Shown here: positions 8,158-16,640 of the stretch, piece after piece
Position numbering within the stretch: position 1 is the first letter of the stretch
How the letters are laid out: each line of letters opens with the position of its first letter
NCBI RefSeq assembly: GCF_024171695.1
Contig: NZ_JAMTCF010000002.1
Location: 496,001-560,000, forward strand
Direction of reading: 5' to 3'
DNA length: 64,000 nt
Source of the DNA: Actinosynnema pretiosum
Lineage (GTDB): Bacteria; Actinomycetota; Actinomycetes; Mycobacteriales; Pseudonocardiaceae
Notes under the pieces: model-generated
What the model was told of the DNA's origin: nothing
Databases searched by the model: none
The model's input: the letters and a program-made list of their open reading frames with translations, nothing else
Made by a program: the position numbers and the translations under genes

Positions 8158-9966
8158 TCAGCGGGAGTAGATCGCCTCGATGTCGGCCTTGTAGGTCTTC
8201 GCCACGACCGACCGGCGCAGCTTCATGCTCGGCGTCATCTCGCCGCCCGCCTCGGTGAAGTCCACCGGCAGCACCCGGAACTTCTTGATCGACTCCGCCT
8301 TGGACACCGCCAGGTTCGCGTCGTCCACCGCCGCCTGGATGTCCTTGAGCAGCTGCTCGTCCTCCACCACGTCCGCGACCTTCGTGCCCGCGGGCCGGTT
8401 GTTGCGCTCCAGCCAGGACGGGAAGAACTCCGGGTCGATCGTGATCAGCGCGCCGATGAACGGCTGCGCGTCGCCGATCACCATGCACTGGCTGATCAGC
8501 GGGTGCGCCCGCAGCCGGTCCTCCAGCACGGCCGGGGAGACGTTCTTGCCACCGGCGGTGACGATGATCTCCTTCTTCCGGCCGGTGATCTTCAGGAAGC
8601 CGTCGGCGTCCAGCTCGCCGATGTCGCCGGTGTGGAACCAGCCGTCCTCCAGCGACTCCTCGGTGGCCTTCGGGTTGTTCCAGTAGCTCCGGAACACCAC
8701 GTCGCCCTTGATCAGCACCTCGCCGTCCTCGGCGATGCGCACCGAGGTGCCGCCCACCGGCTTGCCGACCGTGCCGACCCTGGTCGCCGTCGCCGTGTTC
8801 AGGCAGGCCGCCGCCGTGGTCTCGGTCAGGCCGTAGCCCTCCATGACCGGCACGCCGATGCCCCGGAAGAAGTGCGCCAGCCGCTCGCCCAGCGGCGCGC
8901 CGCCGGACACCGCCGCGATGCACCGGCCGCCCAGCGCCGCCTTGAGCCTGCGGTACACGAGCTTGTCGAACACCGCGTGCTTGACCTTGAGCAGCAGGCC
9001 GGGCTTGCCCTCGGCCTGCGCGCGGCTGTGCTCGACGGCGGTCGCCTCCGCGATCGCGAAGATCTTGCCCTTGCCCTCGGCCTCGGCCTTCTGCTTGGCC
9101 CCGTTGTAGACCTTCTCGAACACGCGCGGCACCGCGACGACGAACGTCGGGCGGAACGTGCCCAGGTCCTCGACGAGCTTGCGCACGTCCTGGGTGTGGC
9201 CGACGGTCACCCGCGTGTACAGGGCGCACAGGGCCAGCACGCGGGCCAGGATGTGCGCGAGCGGCAGGAACACCAGCAGCGTGTTGCCCGCCTGCAGCAG
9301 GTGCGGCATCAGCGTGACCGCCTCGCGGATCTCCGAGAGGAGGTTGCGGTGGGTCAGCTCGCAGCCCTTGGGCTTGCCGGTGGTGCCCGAGGTGTAGACG
9401 ATCGTCGCGACGTCGTCCGCGCCCGCGACCCGCCGCCGGGCGTGGGCGTCCTCGTCGGACACCTCGGCCCCCAGCGCGGTCAGCTCGTCCACCGCGCCGC
9501 CCGCCGAGCCCGAGCCGGACTCCAGCTGCCAGACGTGCCGCAGCTCCGGCAGGTCGGGCGCGATCGGCTCCAGCAGCGCGCGGTGGGCGCCCGTCTCGAC
9601 GAACACGGCCTTCGCGCCGGAGTTCGACAGGATCCACTCGACCTGCTCCGCGGAGGAGGTCTCGTAGATCGGCACCACCACGCCGCCCGCGTGCCAGATC
9701 GCCTGGTCCAGCAGGGTCCACTCGTAGCTGGTCTTGGACATCAGCCCGACCCGGTCGCCCGGCTCGATCCCGGCGGAGATCATGCCCTTGGCGACCGCCA
9801 GCACCTGTGCGGCGTAGTCACGCGAGGTCACGTCGACCCACGTGCCGTCCACGCGCCTGCGGAAGCTGACCGCGTTGCCGAAGCGCTCCGCGTTCGCCCA
9901 CACCATGTCGGTGAGGTTGTCCTCAGGCGCCACCGACGCGGTAGCGGGAACGCTGAACTCGCGCAC
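8158..9966 (-). CDS. fadD15: Long-chain fatty-acid--CoA ligase, FadD15 type
   Basis: 602 residues, ANL superfamily. The AMP-binding P-loop reads TSGTTGKPKGCELTHRN, the adenylate motif is GYGLTETTAA, and the C-terminal hinge is WFHTGDIGELDADGFLKITGRKKE followed by TAGGKNVSP with the late catalytic lysine region. It activates long-chain fatty acids to acyl-CoA with ATP. The neighbourhood matches fadD15 (Rv2187) beside pimB, consistent with supplying acyl chains for envelope lipids. The GTG start has a strong GGAGG 4-8 bases upstream. Its 3' end faces pimB across a shared terminator. Confidence 0.88.
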   Translation of the reverse strand: MREFSVPATASVAPEDNLTDMVWANAERFGNAVSFRRRVDGTWVDVTSRDYAAQVLAVAKGMISAGIEPGDRVGLMSKTSYEWTLLDQAIWHAGGVVVPIYETSSAEQVEWILSNSGAKAVFVETGAHRALLEPIAPDLPELRHVWQLESGSGSAGGAVDELTALGAEVSDEDAHARRRVAGADDVATIVYTSGTTGKPKGCELTHRNLLSEIREAVTLMPHLLQAGNTLLVFLPLAHILARVLALCALYTRVTVGHTQDVRKLVEDLGTFRPTFVVAVPRVFEKVYNGAKQKAEAEGKGKIFAIAEATAVEHSRAQAEGKPGLLLKVKHAVFDKLVYRRLKAALGGRCIAAVSGGAPLGERLAHFFRGIGVPVMEGYGLTETTAAACLNTATATRVGTVGKPVGGTSVRIAEDGEVLIKGDVVFRSYWNNPKATEESLEDGWFHTGDIGELDADGFLKITGRKKEIIVTAGGKNVSPAVLEDRLRAHPLISQCMVIGDAQPFIGALITIDPEFFPSWLERNNRPAGTKVADVVEDEQLLKDIQAAVDDANLAVSKAESIKKFRVLPVDFTEAGGEMTPSMKLRRSVVAKTYKADIEAIYSR

Positions 9967-10095
9967 GTTGCCTCCGTGACTTTCGACTTCGATTTGTCCG
10001 ACTCGTTCGACCGGACACGGAACTTAACCTGTGATTCCGGCGATACACCAGGCCGGTGCGCTGGTTCGTGGCCATCTCGTGGCACGCTCGCGGCC

Positions 10096-10476
10096 GTGCC
10101 GAGCGTGGACGTCGTGGACGAGACCTTCCTGGCTGTTCCCCCCGAGACCGTGGCGGAGGCCTTCGCCGCGCCCGAGTCCTGGGCGCGGCACTGGCCCGAT
10201 CTCATTCTCTCGGTCTACCTCGACCGGGGGGCGCAGGGGCTGCGCTGGACGGTCGGCGGCGCGCTCGTCGGGACCATGGAGGTCTGGCTCGAACCGGTCA
10301 TGGACGGGACCCTCCTGCACTACTTCCTGCGGGCCGACCTGCCCGAGGGCGCCCCGGCCAAGCGGGTGCGCAAGGAGCTGCGCCGCCGCCAGCTCGACGC
10401 CAAGAGCGTGTCGCTGGGCCTGAAGCTGGCACTGGAGGCCGGTCGGGAGCCGGGGGTCGCCCCGGTCCTGCCGTAG
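10096..10476 (+). CDS. Small SRPBCC-type protein (Rv2186c-like)
   Basis: 126 residues. The sequence (VDETFLAVPPETVAEAFAAPESW, later LRWTVGGALVGTMEVWLEP and LHYFLRAD) has the strand-helix-strand pattern of the START/SRPBCC lipid-binding fold, also called polyketide cyclase-like. A basic C-terminus (KRVRKELRRRQLD) may touch membrane or nucleic acid. No catalytic residue can be assigned. It sits where Rv2186c lies in mycobacteria, divergent from fadD15. The GTG start is chosen by the domain boundary; no good ribosome-binding site is visible. Confidence 0.7.
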   Translation: MPSVDVVDETFLAVPPETVAEAFAAPESWARHWPDLILSVYLDRGAQGLRWTVGGALVGTMEVWLEPVMDGTLLHYFLRADLPEGAPAKRVRKELRRRQLDAKSVSLGLKLALEAGREPGVAPVLP

Positions 10477-10487
10477 ATTCTCCCCCC

Positions 10488-11276
10488 GTGCGCGTACACG
10501 TGGTGTCGGACGTCCACGGCAACTCCGAAGCGCTGGCCCGCGCGGGTGACGGGGCGGACGCGCTGGTCGTCCTGGGCGACCTGATCGACTTCGTCGACTA
10601 CTACGACCACTCCGGCGGCATCCTCGGCCGGGTGTTCGGGCCGGAGAAGGTCGCCGAGTTCGCCCGGCTGCGGCGCGGGCGCATGGGCCCGGAGGCGGGC
10701 GCCTTCCTGCGGACCCTGTGGGCGGGCCTCGACGACGCGGCGGCCGTGGTCAGGGAAGCGGTGCACGAGCAGTACACCCGGCTGTTCGGGGCCATGACCG
10801 CGCCGACCTACGCCACGCCGGGCAACGTGGACAGCCCCGAGCTGTGGCCGGAGTTCGCCCGCGACGGCGTGCACGTGCTCGACGGCGAGACGGCCGAGAT
10901 CGGCGGGCTGCGGTTCGGGTTCGCGGGCGGCGCGGTGATCGCCCCGAACGTCCGCCGCACGCCCGGCGCGGCCTGGCGGGCCTACCTGCGCACCGACGCC
11001 GAGCTGACCGGGGTGCTGGCCGGGCTCGGCGAGGTGGACGTGCTGTGCACGCACGTGCCGCCCGCCGTGGCCGAGCTGACCTACGACGTGGTGGCCCGGC
11101 GCGCCGAGCAGGGCTCGACGGCCGTGCTGGACGCGATCCACCGGCTGCGCCCCCGCTGGTCGGTGTTCGGGCACATCCACCAGCCGATGACCAGGCGCAC
11201 CCGCATCGGCCCGACCGAGTGCGTCAACGTCGGCCACTTCCGGCGGACCGGAACGCCGCACGTGCTGGCTTGGTGA
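10488..11276 (+). CDS. Metallophosphoesterase
   Basis: 262 residues, calcineurin-like fold. The metal motifs are in order: SDVHGN near the N-terminus, GDLIDF, PGNVD, THVPP and FGHIHQP, followed by a final VNVGH. These bind the two metals of the family. Substrates of this clade range over cyclic nucleotides, phosphodiesters and phosphoproteins, so the substrate is open. It starts with GTG 11 bp after the SRPBCC gene; TAGATT, which overlaps that gene's stop codon, lies 8 bases upstream and could drive a leaderless transcript. It has no counterpart at this position in the mycobacterial locus. Confidence 0.82.
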   Translation: MRVHVVSDVHGNSEALARAGDGADALVVLGDLIDFVDYYDHSGGILGRVFGPEKVAEFARLRRGRMGPEAGAFLRTLWAGLDDAAAVVREAVHEQYTRLFGAMTAPTYATPGNVDSPELWPEFARDGVHVLDGETAEIGGLRFGFAGGAVIAPNVRRTPGAAWRAYLRTDAELTGVLAGLGEVDVLCTHVPPAVAELTYDVVARRAEQGSTAVLDAIHRLRPRWSVFGHIHQPMTRRTRIGPTECVNVGHFRRTGTPHVLAW

Positions 11277-11290
11277 CCAGGCGCACCGGG

Positions 11291-11296
11291 TAGCCT
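11291..11296 (+). promoter_or_regulatory. -10 element of the SRPBCC-ArsA operon
   Basis: TAGCCT, 7 bases before the ATG at 11304; leaderless arrangement at the head of a four-gene overlapping operon. Confidence 0.45.
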
Positions 11297-11303
11297 GCGC
11301 GAC

Positions 11304-11738
11304 ATGGCCGACGAGTCCACCCAGTCCATCGTGATCGACGCTGCCCCAGCGCAGATCCTGGCGGTGATCGCCGACTTCGACTCCTACCCGGAGTGGGCGA
11401 ACGGGGTGAAGCAGACCGAGGTGCTGAAGCGGGACGACGAGGGCCGGGCCACCGAGGTCGAGTTCGCGATCGACCAGGGGCCCATCAAGGACGACTACGT
11501 GCTCGGCTACACCTGGCGGCCCACCGGCGTGTCCTGGACCCTGCTCAAGGGCAACATGCAGAAGGCGCAGGAGGGCAGCTACGAGCTGACCCCGACCGGC
11601 GCGGGCGTCCAGGTCACCTACACGCTCTCGGTGCAGCTCGTCGTGCCGATGATCGGCCTGTTCCGCCGCAAGGCCGAGAAGGTCATCATGGACACCGCGC
11701 TCAAGGAGCTCAAGCGCCGCGTGGAAAGCGCTGGATGA
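11304..11738 (+). CDS. SRPBCC family protein (Rv2185c type)
   Basis: 144 residues. It begins with the Coq10/START-like pattern ADESTQSIVIDAAPAQILAVIADFDSYPEW and ends in the long C-terminal helix that caps the ligand cavity in this fold (KAEKVIMDTALKELKRRVE). The family binds hydrophobic ligands; none can be named. The stop codon overlaps the ATG of the ArsA-like ATPase by 4 bases (ATGA), so the two are translationally coupled. The pair is conserved with Rv2185c/Rv2184c, which implies one process involving lipid or protein transfer. Confidence 0.82.
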   Translation: MADESTQSIVIDAAPAQILAVIADFDSYPEWANGVKQTEVLKRDDEGRATEVEFAIDQGPIKDDYVLGYTWRPTGVSWTLLKGNMQKAQEGSYELTPTGAGVQVTYTLSVQLVVPMIGLFRRKAEKVIMDTALKELKRRVESAG

Positions 11739-12940
11739 GCGCCGGACTGCTGCTCTTCACCGGCAAGGGCGGGGTCGGCAAGACCACCCTCGCCGCCGCG
11801 ACCGCCGCCCGGCTCGCCGAGAGCGGGCGCAAGGCGCTCGTCGTGTCCACCGACCCGGCCCACTCGCTCGGTGACGCCTTCGGCGTGCGCCTGGGCGCCG
11901 CGCCGACCGAGGTGGACCCGGACGGGCTGACCGGGCTGCACGCCGCCCAGGTCGACCCGCGCGCCCTCGTGGACGACGCCTGGACCGAGCTGCGCGGGCA
12001 CCTGCGCACCGTCCTGGCCGGGGCCGGGGTGGACGAGCTGGACGCCGAGGAGCTGACCGCGCTGCCCGGCGTGGAGGAGCTGCTCGCGCTCGGCGAGGTG
12101 CGCAGGCTGGCCGCGAACGGGCCGTGGGAGGTCGTGGTCGTCGACTGCGGGCCCACCGCCGAGACGCTGCGGCTGCTCGCGCTGCCCGAGGCGTTCGCCG
12201 GCTACCTGGAACGGCTGTTCCCCACCCACCGCAGGGTCGTGCGCGGCCTGCTGGCCGGGGCCGCGGGCAGCGGCGCGGTCGACCGCTGGGACGCCACCGC
12301 CGACGCGCTGTCCCGGTTGGCCGAGCGGCTCGACGCGCTGCGGGGGATGCTGACCTCGGACGACACGGCCGTGCGGCTCGTGCTCACCCCGGAGCGGGTG
12401 GTCGCGGCCGAGACGCGGCGCACGGTGGCGGCGCTCGCGCTGCAGGGCGTGCGGGTGTCCGGGCTGGTGGCGAACCGGCTCGTGCCCGCCGTCGCGGCCG
12501 ACGAGAGCGGCGCCGCGGCCTCCTGGCTGCGGACGCGGCGCGCCGAGCAGGACGCGGTGCTCGCGGACCTGGCCGACCTCGGCGGGGTGCGCGCGGTCGA
12601 GCACCGGGCGGCCGAGCCGGTGGGCGTCGAGGCGCTGCTGGAGGTGGCGCGCGGGCTGTACGGGGACGACGACCCGGTCGGGGAGCCCGGCGGGTCCGGG
12701 GCGCTGACCTCGGTGGAGCGGGACGGGGACGAGTACGTGCTGCGACTGGCGCTGGCGGTCGGCGAGTCCGACCTGGACCTGGCGCGGGTCGGCGACGAGC
12801 TGGCCGTGACCCTGGACGGCAGGCGCAAGCTGGTGCCGCTGCCGCCGCTGCTCAAGCGGTGCGTGGTGACCGGCGCGGAACTGGACGACGGTGGGTTGGC
12901 GGTGCGGTTCCGCCCCGACCCCGACCTGTGGATGCGGTGA
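11735..12940 (+). CDS. ArsA/GET3-like ATPase (Rv2184c type)
   Basis: 401 residues. The deviant Walker A is FTGKGGVGKTTLAAATAARL at the N-terminus, followed by the ArsA switch motif STDPAHSLGDAFG. The Walker B region is VVVDCGPTAETLRLLALPE. The C-terminal ~100 residues form a small beta-rich domain (RDGDEYVLRLALAVGESDLDLA). Arsenic-binding cysteines are not evident, so an arsenite pump role is unlikely; the family also includes Get3, which handles membrane proteins. The gene overlaps both neighbours by 4 bases, and the cluster with SRPBCC and CxxC proteins is retained in mycobacteria. Confidence 0.85.
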   Translation: MSAGLLLFTGKGGVGKTTLAAATAARLAESGRKALVVSTDPAHSLGDAFGVRLGAAPTEVDPDGLTGLHAAQVDPRALVDDAWTELRGHLRTVLAGAGVDELDAEELTALPGVEELLALGEVRRLAANGPWEVVVVDCGPTAETLRLLALPEAFAGYLERLFPTHRRVVRGLLAGAAGSGAVDRWDATADALSRLAERLDALRGMLTSDDTAVRLVLTPERVVAAETRRTVAALALQGVRVSGLVANRLVPAVAADESGAAASWLRTRRAEQDAVLADLADLGGVRAVEHRAAEPVGVEALLEVARGLYGDDDPVGEPGGSGALTSVERDGDEYVLRLALAVGESDLDLARVGDELAVTLDGRRKLVPLPPLLKRCVVTGAELDDGGLAVRFRPDPDLWMR

Positions 12941-13329
12941 GCGGCGTGGCCGATGCCAAGCTGGTCGAGGAGTTGCGGCTGCTGCTGGACGCGGCGGCCG
13001 AGCGGGCGGAGCCGTGGCTGCACCGCGTCGCGGCGGCCGAGGACGGGCACGACCCGGCGGCGTGCGGGTGGTGCCCGCTGTGCAACGCGGTGGCGCTGGC
13101 GCGCGGCGACCGGTCGCAGCTGGCGTCCAGGGCGGCGGAGCACGTGGCCGGGCTGATCGCGGTGCTGCGGACGGCGCTGGCCGAGGCGGACGCGAAGGCG
13201 GCGCGGGGCGGCGCCGGCGGCGGCGCGGCGGGTCCGTTCGGCGCGGAGCCCGACGCCGCCGGTCCCGAGGAGCCCGCTGTCGCGCGACCGCGCGTGCAGC
13301 GCATCCCCGTGGTGCGCAAGCCGTGCTGA
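12937..13329 (+). CDS. Small CxxC protein (Rv2183c type)
   Basis: 130 residues. An N-terminal helical segment (LVEELRLLLDAAAERAEPWL) is followed by ACGWCPLCNAVALARGD, a CxxCxxC knuckle that could bind zinc or iron. The C-terminus is glycine/alanine/proline-rich and ends RIPVVRKPC. The function is unknown. It starts GTGA on the stop of the ArsA-like gene and its own end overlaps the glucokinase start by 7 bases, so it belongs to the same operon. The alternative start at 12946 would remove three residues. Confidence 0.75.
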   Translation: MSGVADAKLVEELRLLLDAAAERAEPWLHRVAAAEDGHDPAACGWCPLCNAVALARGDRSQLASRAAEHVAGLIAVLRTALAEADAKAARGGAGGGAAGPFGAEPDAAGPEEPAVARPRVQRIPVVRKPC

Positions 13330-14300
13330 CGATCGGGATCGACGTCGGCGGGACCAGCGTGCGGGCCGGGGTGGTGGACGCGGACGGCGCGGTGCTCGAC
13401 ACCACGCGCGCGGCCACGCCCGGTGACGAGCGGGCGCTGGAGGAGGCCATCGGCGGGGCGGTGCACGAGCTGGCCGAGCGGCACGAGGTCGCGGCGGTCG
13501 GGCTCGCGGTCGCCGGGTTCGTGGCCTCGGACCGGCGCACGGTGATGTTCGCGCCGCACCTGGCGTGGCGGCACGCGCCGGTGGCCGAGCGGATCTCCGA
13601 GCGGGTCGGGATGCCGGTGGTGCTGGAGCACGACGCGAACGCGGCGGCGCTGGCCGAGCACCGGTTCGGCGCGGCGCGCGGCGCGGGCGTCGCGGTGCTG
13701 GTCGCCGTGGGCACCGGCATCGGCGGGGCGCTGCTGATCGACGGCGAGGTGTTCCGGGGCGCCCACGGCGTGGCGCCGGAGCTGGGGCACCTGCGGCTGG
13801 TCCCGGACGGCAGGCCGTGCCCGTGCGGCAAGAGCGGGTGCTGGGAGCGGTACTGCAGCGGCACCGCGCTGAGCTCGACGGCCGTGGAGCTGCTCGCGAA
13901 GCACCCCGGCGTGTCGACGGTGCTGGCGCGGGAGGCGCGCGGCGACGCGCGGGCGATCACCGGCAGGCGGGTGGCGGGCGCGGCCCGCGACGGCGACCCG
14001 CTGGCGCAGCGCGCGGTCGAGGACCTGGCCCGGTGGCTGGGGGAGGGGCTGGCGCTCGTCGCGGACGTGTACGACCCGGAGGTGATCGTGGTCGGCGGCG
14101 GGGTGTCCGAGTCGGCGACCCTGTTCCTGGACGACGCCCGCGAGCACTACGCGTCCGCCGTGACCGGCGCGGGCCACCGCCCGCTGGCCAGGATCAGGAC
14201 GGCGCAGCTGGGCGACGACGCGGGGCTGGTCGGGGTCGCGACCCTGGCGCGTGACCTGGCGGTGGGCGCGGCGCAGGCGCCCGGCGGGCGGGTGGGCTGA
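13323..14300 (+). CDS. glk: ROK-family glucokinase
   Basis: 325 residues. The phosphate-binding loop is LTIGIDVGGTSVRAGVVD and the catalytic aspartate lies in LEHDANAAALAE. The ROK zinc signature is CPCGKSGCWERYCSG. A second nucleotide motif is VIVVGGGVSES. This layout matches actinobacterial glucokinases (GlkA of Streptomyces), which phosphorylate glucose with ATP and also take part in carbon catabolite control. It is the last gene of the overlapping operon that begins at 11304. The GTG start overlaps the upstream stop region. Confidence 0.88.
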   Translation: MLTIGIDVGGTSVRAGVVDADGAVLDTTRAATPGDERALEEAIGGAVHELAERHEVAAVGLAVAGFVASDRRTVMFAPHLAWRHAPVAERISERVGMPVVLEHDANAAALAEHRFGAARGAGVAVLVAVGTGIGGALLIDGEVFRGAHGVAPELGHLRLVPDGRPCPCGKSGCWERYCSGTALSSTAVELLAKHPGVSTVLAREARGDARAITGRRVAGAARDGDPLAQRAVEDLARWLGEGLALVADVYDPEVIVVGGGVSESATLFLDDAREHYASAVTGAGHRPLARIRTAQLGDDAGLVGVATLARDLAVGAAQAPGGRVG

Positions 14301-14803
14301 CGGGCGGTCGGGGCGGCGGGCCTCTCGTGGTCGGCGTACCGCTCGGATTGGTATACCGCTTGGATCAGCGCGCCGCTCGGGTCGGCGGGCCTCTCGGGGG
14401 CGGCGTACCGCTCGGGTCAGCGCGCCGCTCGGGGGCGGCATACCCCTCGGATCAGCGCGCCGCTTGGGGCGGCGCGCCGTTCGGATCGGCACGCGCGGCA
14501 CCGTTCTCCGGTGGGGGACGGGCTCGACCGGACCCGGCTGGCGGGCCCGGTGGCGGCTGACCTGGGCGGGCGTCGACAGCGGCAGCCGGTGGCGGCAGCG
14601 GGTCTCGGCAGCGGGCAGCGGGTCGCCCGCCGGTGGGCGCGATGTCGCCCTGCGGCGGCCCTCCGGCCGACGCGGCGTCCATCGGCGGGGTCAGCCCGGT
14701 GGTCCCCACGGCCGGTGGGAGCGCTCTCATGACCGCGTCGCCGGGATCGTGGTCGTTCGGCCCGCGGATCATTCCGGCGCGGCGCGGCCCCCGCTGATCC
14801 ACG
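14301..14803. repeat. Degenerate tandem repeat and non-coding spacer
   Basis: From about 14330 to 14490 the DNA consists of imperfect copies of a unit containing GCGTACCGCTCGG and TCAGCGCGCCGCTCGG, with phase-breaking variants (ATACCGCTTGG, ATACCCCTCGG). The rest of the gap to the promoter at 14804 is GC-rich without a supported gene. The region separates the glucokinase operon from the anti-sigma-like gene. Confidence 0.6.
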
Positions 14804-14809
14804 TACGAT
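14804..14809 (+). promoter_or_regulatory. -10 element of the RsbA-like gene
   Basis: TACGAT, 7 bases before the GTG at 14817. The same TACGATCCACCCC string stands in front of pknL (minus strand near 23605-23618). Confidence 0.45.
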
Positions 14810-14816
14810 CCACCCC

Positions 14817-15866
14817 GTGCGCGACTCCGGTGCCGACAACCCCGTTCGAGGGGCGGCGGTCGCCCCCGAGCGTGGTGGGCGACCCCGCCACCCGGTCGTT
14901 CCCGCACGCGGAGCCAGGACCGGACCCGCCTCCCGCGCCACCCCCGGCGCGAGCCACGACACCGTCCTGTGCTCCTCCGACTCCGACCTGCTCGCCTCCG
15001 CCGGTTCCTTCGCCGCCGAAGGCCTCGCCCTCGGCGAGCCGGTCCTCCTGGCCTGCGCCCCGGAGCGCGCCGAGCTGCTGCGCTCCCGCCTCGCCCCCGT
15101 CCCCGGCCTGCTCGACCTCCCCCCGGACGAGCGCCCCGCCGAAGCCCTCCTCGTGCTGCGCCGCAAGGTGGACGACCTCCTCGGGGGCGGCGCCCCCGCC
15201 GTCCGGGTGGTCGGGGGCGCGCCCTCCCCCCGCACCGGGGCGAGCTGGGACTGGTGGGCCAGGTTCGAGCTCGCGGTGACCGAGGTGTTCGCCGACGCCC
15301 CCGTGCGCGTCCTCTGCCCCTACGACCTGCCCGCCACCCCGGACCGGGTGGTGGCCGACGTCCTGCGCGCGCACCCCGGCCTGCTCCGCCCGGACGGCGA
15401 GCGGGTGCCCAACCCCGGTCACGCGCCCGGCGCGGTCGTGGCCGGGGACCCGCCGCACCCGCTCGAAGCGGGCCCCCCGCTGGTCGACGTGCTCGACCCC
15501 GCCCCGGCCGACGCGCGCCGGGCGGTCGAGCGGGCCACCTCGGGGACCGCGCTCACCGACGACGAGCACGACGACGTGGTCTACGCGGCCAGCGAGGCGG
15601 TCACCAACGGGCTCAGCCACGGCCGCGCCCCGGTGCGCCTGCGGGTCTGGGCGGACCGGGCGCGGGTCCTCGTCGTGGTCACCGACCGGGGGCAGGGGCC
15701 GCCGAACCGGCTGGTCGGCCTGGTCCCCACGGAGGGCAGCTCCACGGCGGGCCTCGGCCTGTGGCTCACCCACCGCACCTGCCGCGACGTCGCCCTCACC
15801 TGGGGGCGGGACGGGTTCACCGTGCGGGTGCTGGTCGGCGCGCCCAGCCCACCGCGCGAGCGCTGA
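14817..15866 (+). CDS. RsbA-like regulator: MEDS domain plus HATPase_c anti-sigma kinase
   Basis: 349 residues. After a ~45-residue basic, disordered N-terminus comes a MEDS-type sensory domain (residues ~48-220: HDTVLCSSDSDLLASAGSFA, LALGEPVLLACAPERAELL, DWWARFELAVTEVFA). Residues ~225-345 are a GHKL ATPase: the N-box is YAASEAVTNGLSHG and the G1 box VVVTDRGQGPP. Proteins of this type (RsbA family) are serine kinases or anti-sigma factors that act on anti-anti-sigma factors and SigB-like sigma factors. No sigma factor or STAS-domain partner gene lies nearby, so it may act on one elsewhere. Confidence 0.8.
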   Translation: MRDSGADNPVRGAAVAPERGGRPRHPVVPARGARTGPASRATPGASHDTVLCSSDSDLLASAGSFAAEGLALGEPVLLACAPERAELLRSRLAPVPGLLDLPPDERPAEALLVLRRKVDDLLGGGAPAVRVVGGAPSPRTGASWDWWARFELAVTEVFADAPVRVLCPYDLPATPDRVVADVLRAHPGLLRPDGERVPNPGHAPGAVVAGDPPHPLEAGPPLVDVLDPAPADARRAVERATSGTALTDDEHDDVVYAASEAVTNGLSHGRAPVRLRVWADRARVLVVVTDRGQGPPNRLVGLVPTEGSSTAGLGLWLTHRTCRDVALTWGRDGFTVRVLVGAPSPPRER

Positions 15867-15959
15867 CCGCACTACCGAGAGGACGGCGAAGCGACATCCG
15901 GCCGACGAGCCTCCGGCACGCCGAATCGACCCGTCACCAGAAGGACCGGGCGGTCGGCC

Positions 15960-16424
15960 TCAGAGCTGGGCCCCGTCGTCCCACCCGGAGTCCGGCGGCG
16001 GCCCGTTGCGGATGCGCATGATCAGCAGCGCCACGCCCGAGCACAGCACAACCAGCGCCAGCGGCGCCCCGTACTGCGTGGTCAGCCCGAACAGCCCCGG
16101 CACCACGAGCAGCACCACACCCACCGCGATCAGCACCAGCGCCGCGATCGTCCCCTTGCGCAACGTCGGCAGCGGCGGCGGTTCCGGCGGGACGTAGTGG
16201 TCCTCCGGGTCCTCCTCGGCGACCACCGACGGCTGCCCCTCGGGGCGCAGCGGCACCGGTTCGGCCTCGGCCCTGCTCTCAGCCGACTTCTCGGCCTTCT
16301 CGCTCTTGGCCTCGGCCTCGTCGGGCCAGCGCGACCCGACGCCGTCGCGCTCCAGACCCGCGACGATCTCGGCGAACGCCGCGTCCACGTCCTCAGGGCC
16401 GTTCGAGTCGCGTCGGGAGTTCAT
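15960..16424 (-). CDS. Small membrane protein with acidic cytoplasmic N-terminus
   Basis: 154 residues from the ATG at 16424; GTG codons at 16427 and 16430 are alternatives and lie nearer the GGAGGG ribosome-binding site. The first ~90 residues are charged and disordered (PDEAEAKSEKAEKSAESRAE). Two close hydrophobic segments follow (TIAALVLIAVGVVLLVVPGLF and APLALVVLCSGVALLIM), then a short polar tail. No known function. It is divergent from plsC and is common in this position in Pseudonocardiales, as far as I recall. Confidence 0.7.
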   Translation of the reverse strand: MNSRRDSNGPEDVDAAFAEIVAGLERDGVGSRWPDEAEAKSEKAEKSAESRAEAEPVPLRPEGQPSVVAEEDPEDHYVPPEPPPLPTLRKGTIAALVLIAVGVVLLVVPGLFGLTTQYGAPLALVVLCSGVALLIMRIRNGPPPDSGWDDGAQL

Positions 16425-16572
16425 CACCACTGCCCCCAGCCCTCCGGATCGCGGTCGGGGGCGCGGCGGCGCGTCCCCCTGCGGTATCCGGTCCATCGTC
16501 GCACGGACTCGCGGTGTTGCGGATTACGGCGACCGGAGGGACTTGCGCGAAACCGACCCCCGACGGGCTTCG

Positions 16573-16602
16573 TTGTGCCCTGAGGCCCTTGCTCCGTACG
16601 CT
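16573..16602 (+). promoter_or_regulatory. Promoter of plsC
   Basis: TTGTGC (16573-16578), 18 bases, TACGCT (16597-16602); the start would be near 16609, giving a leader of about 32 nt that includes the GAGGAGG ribosome-binding site of the acyltransferase. Confidence 0.45.
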
Positions 16603-16640
16603 GGCAGGGGGTAACGGCTGTCGAGGAGGCGCTTCCAACA

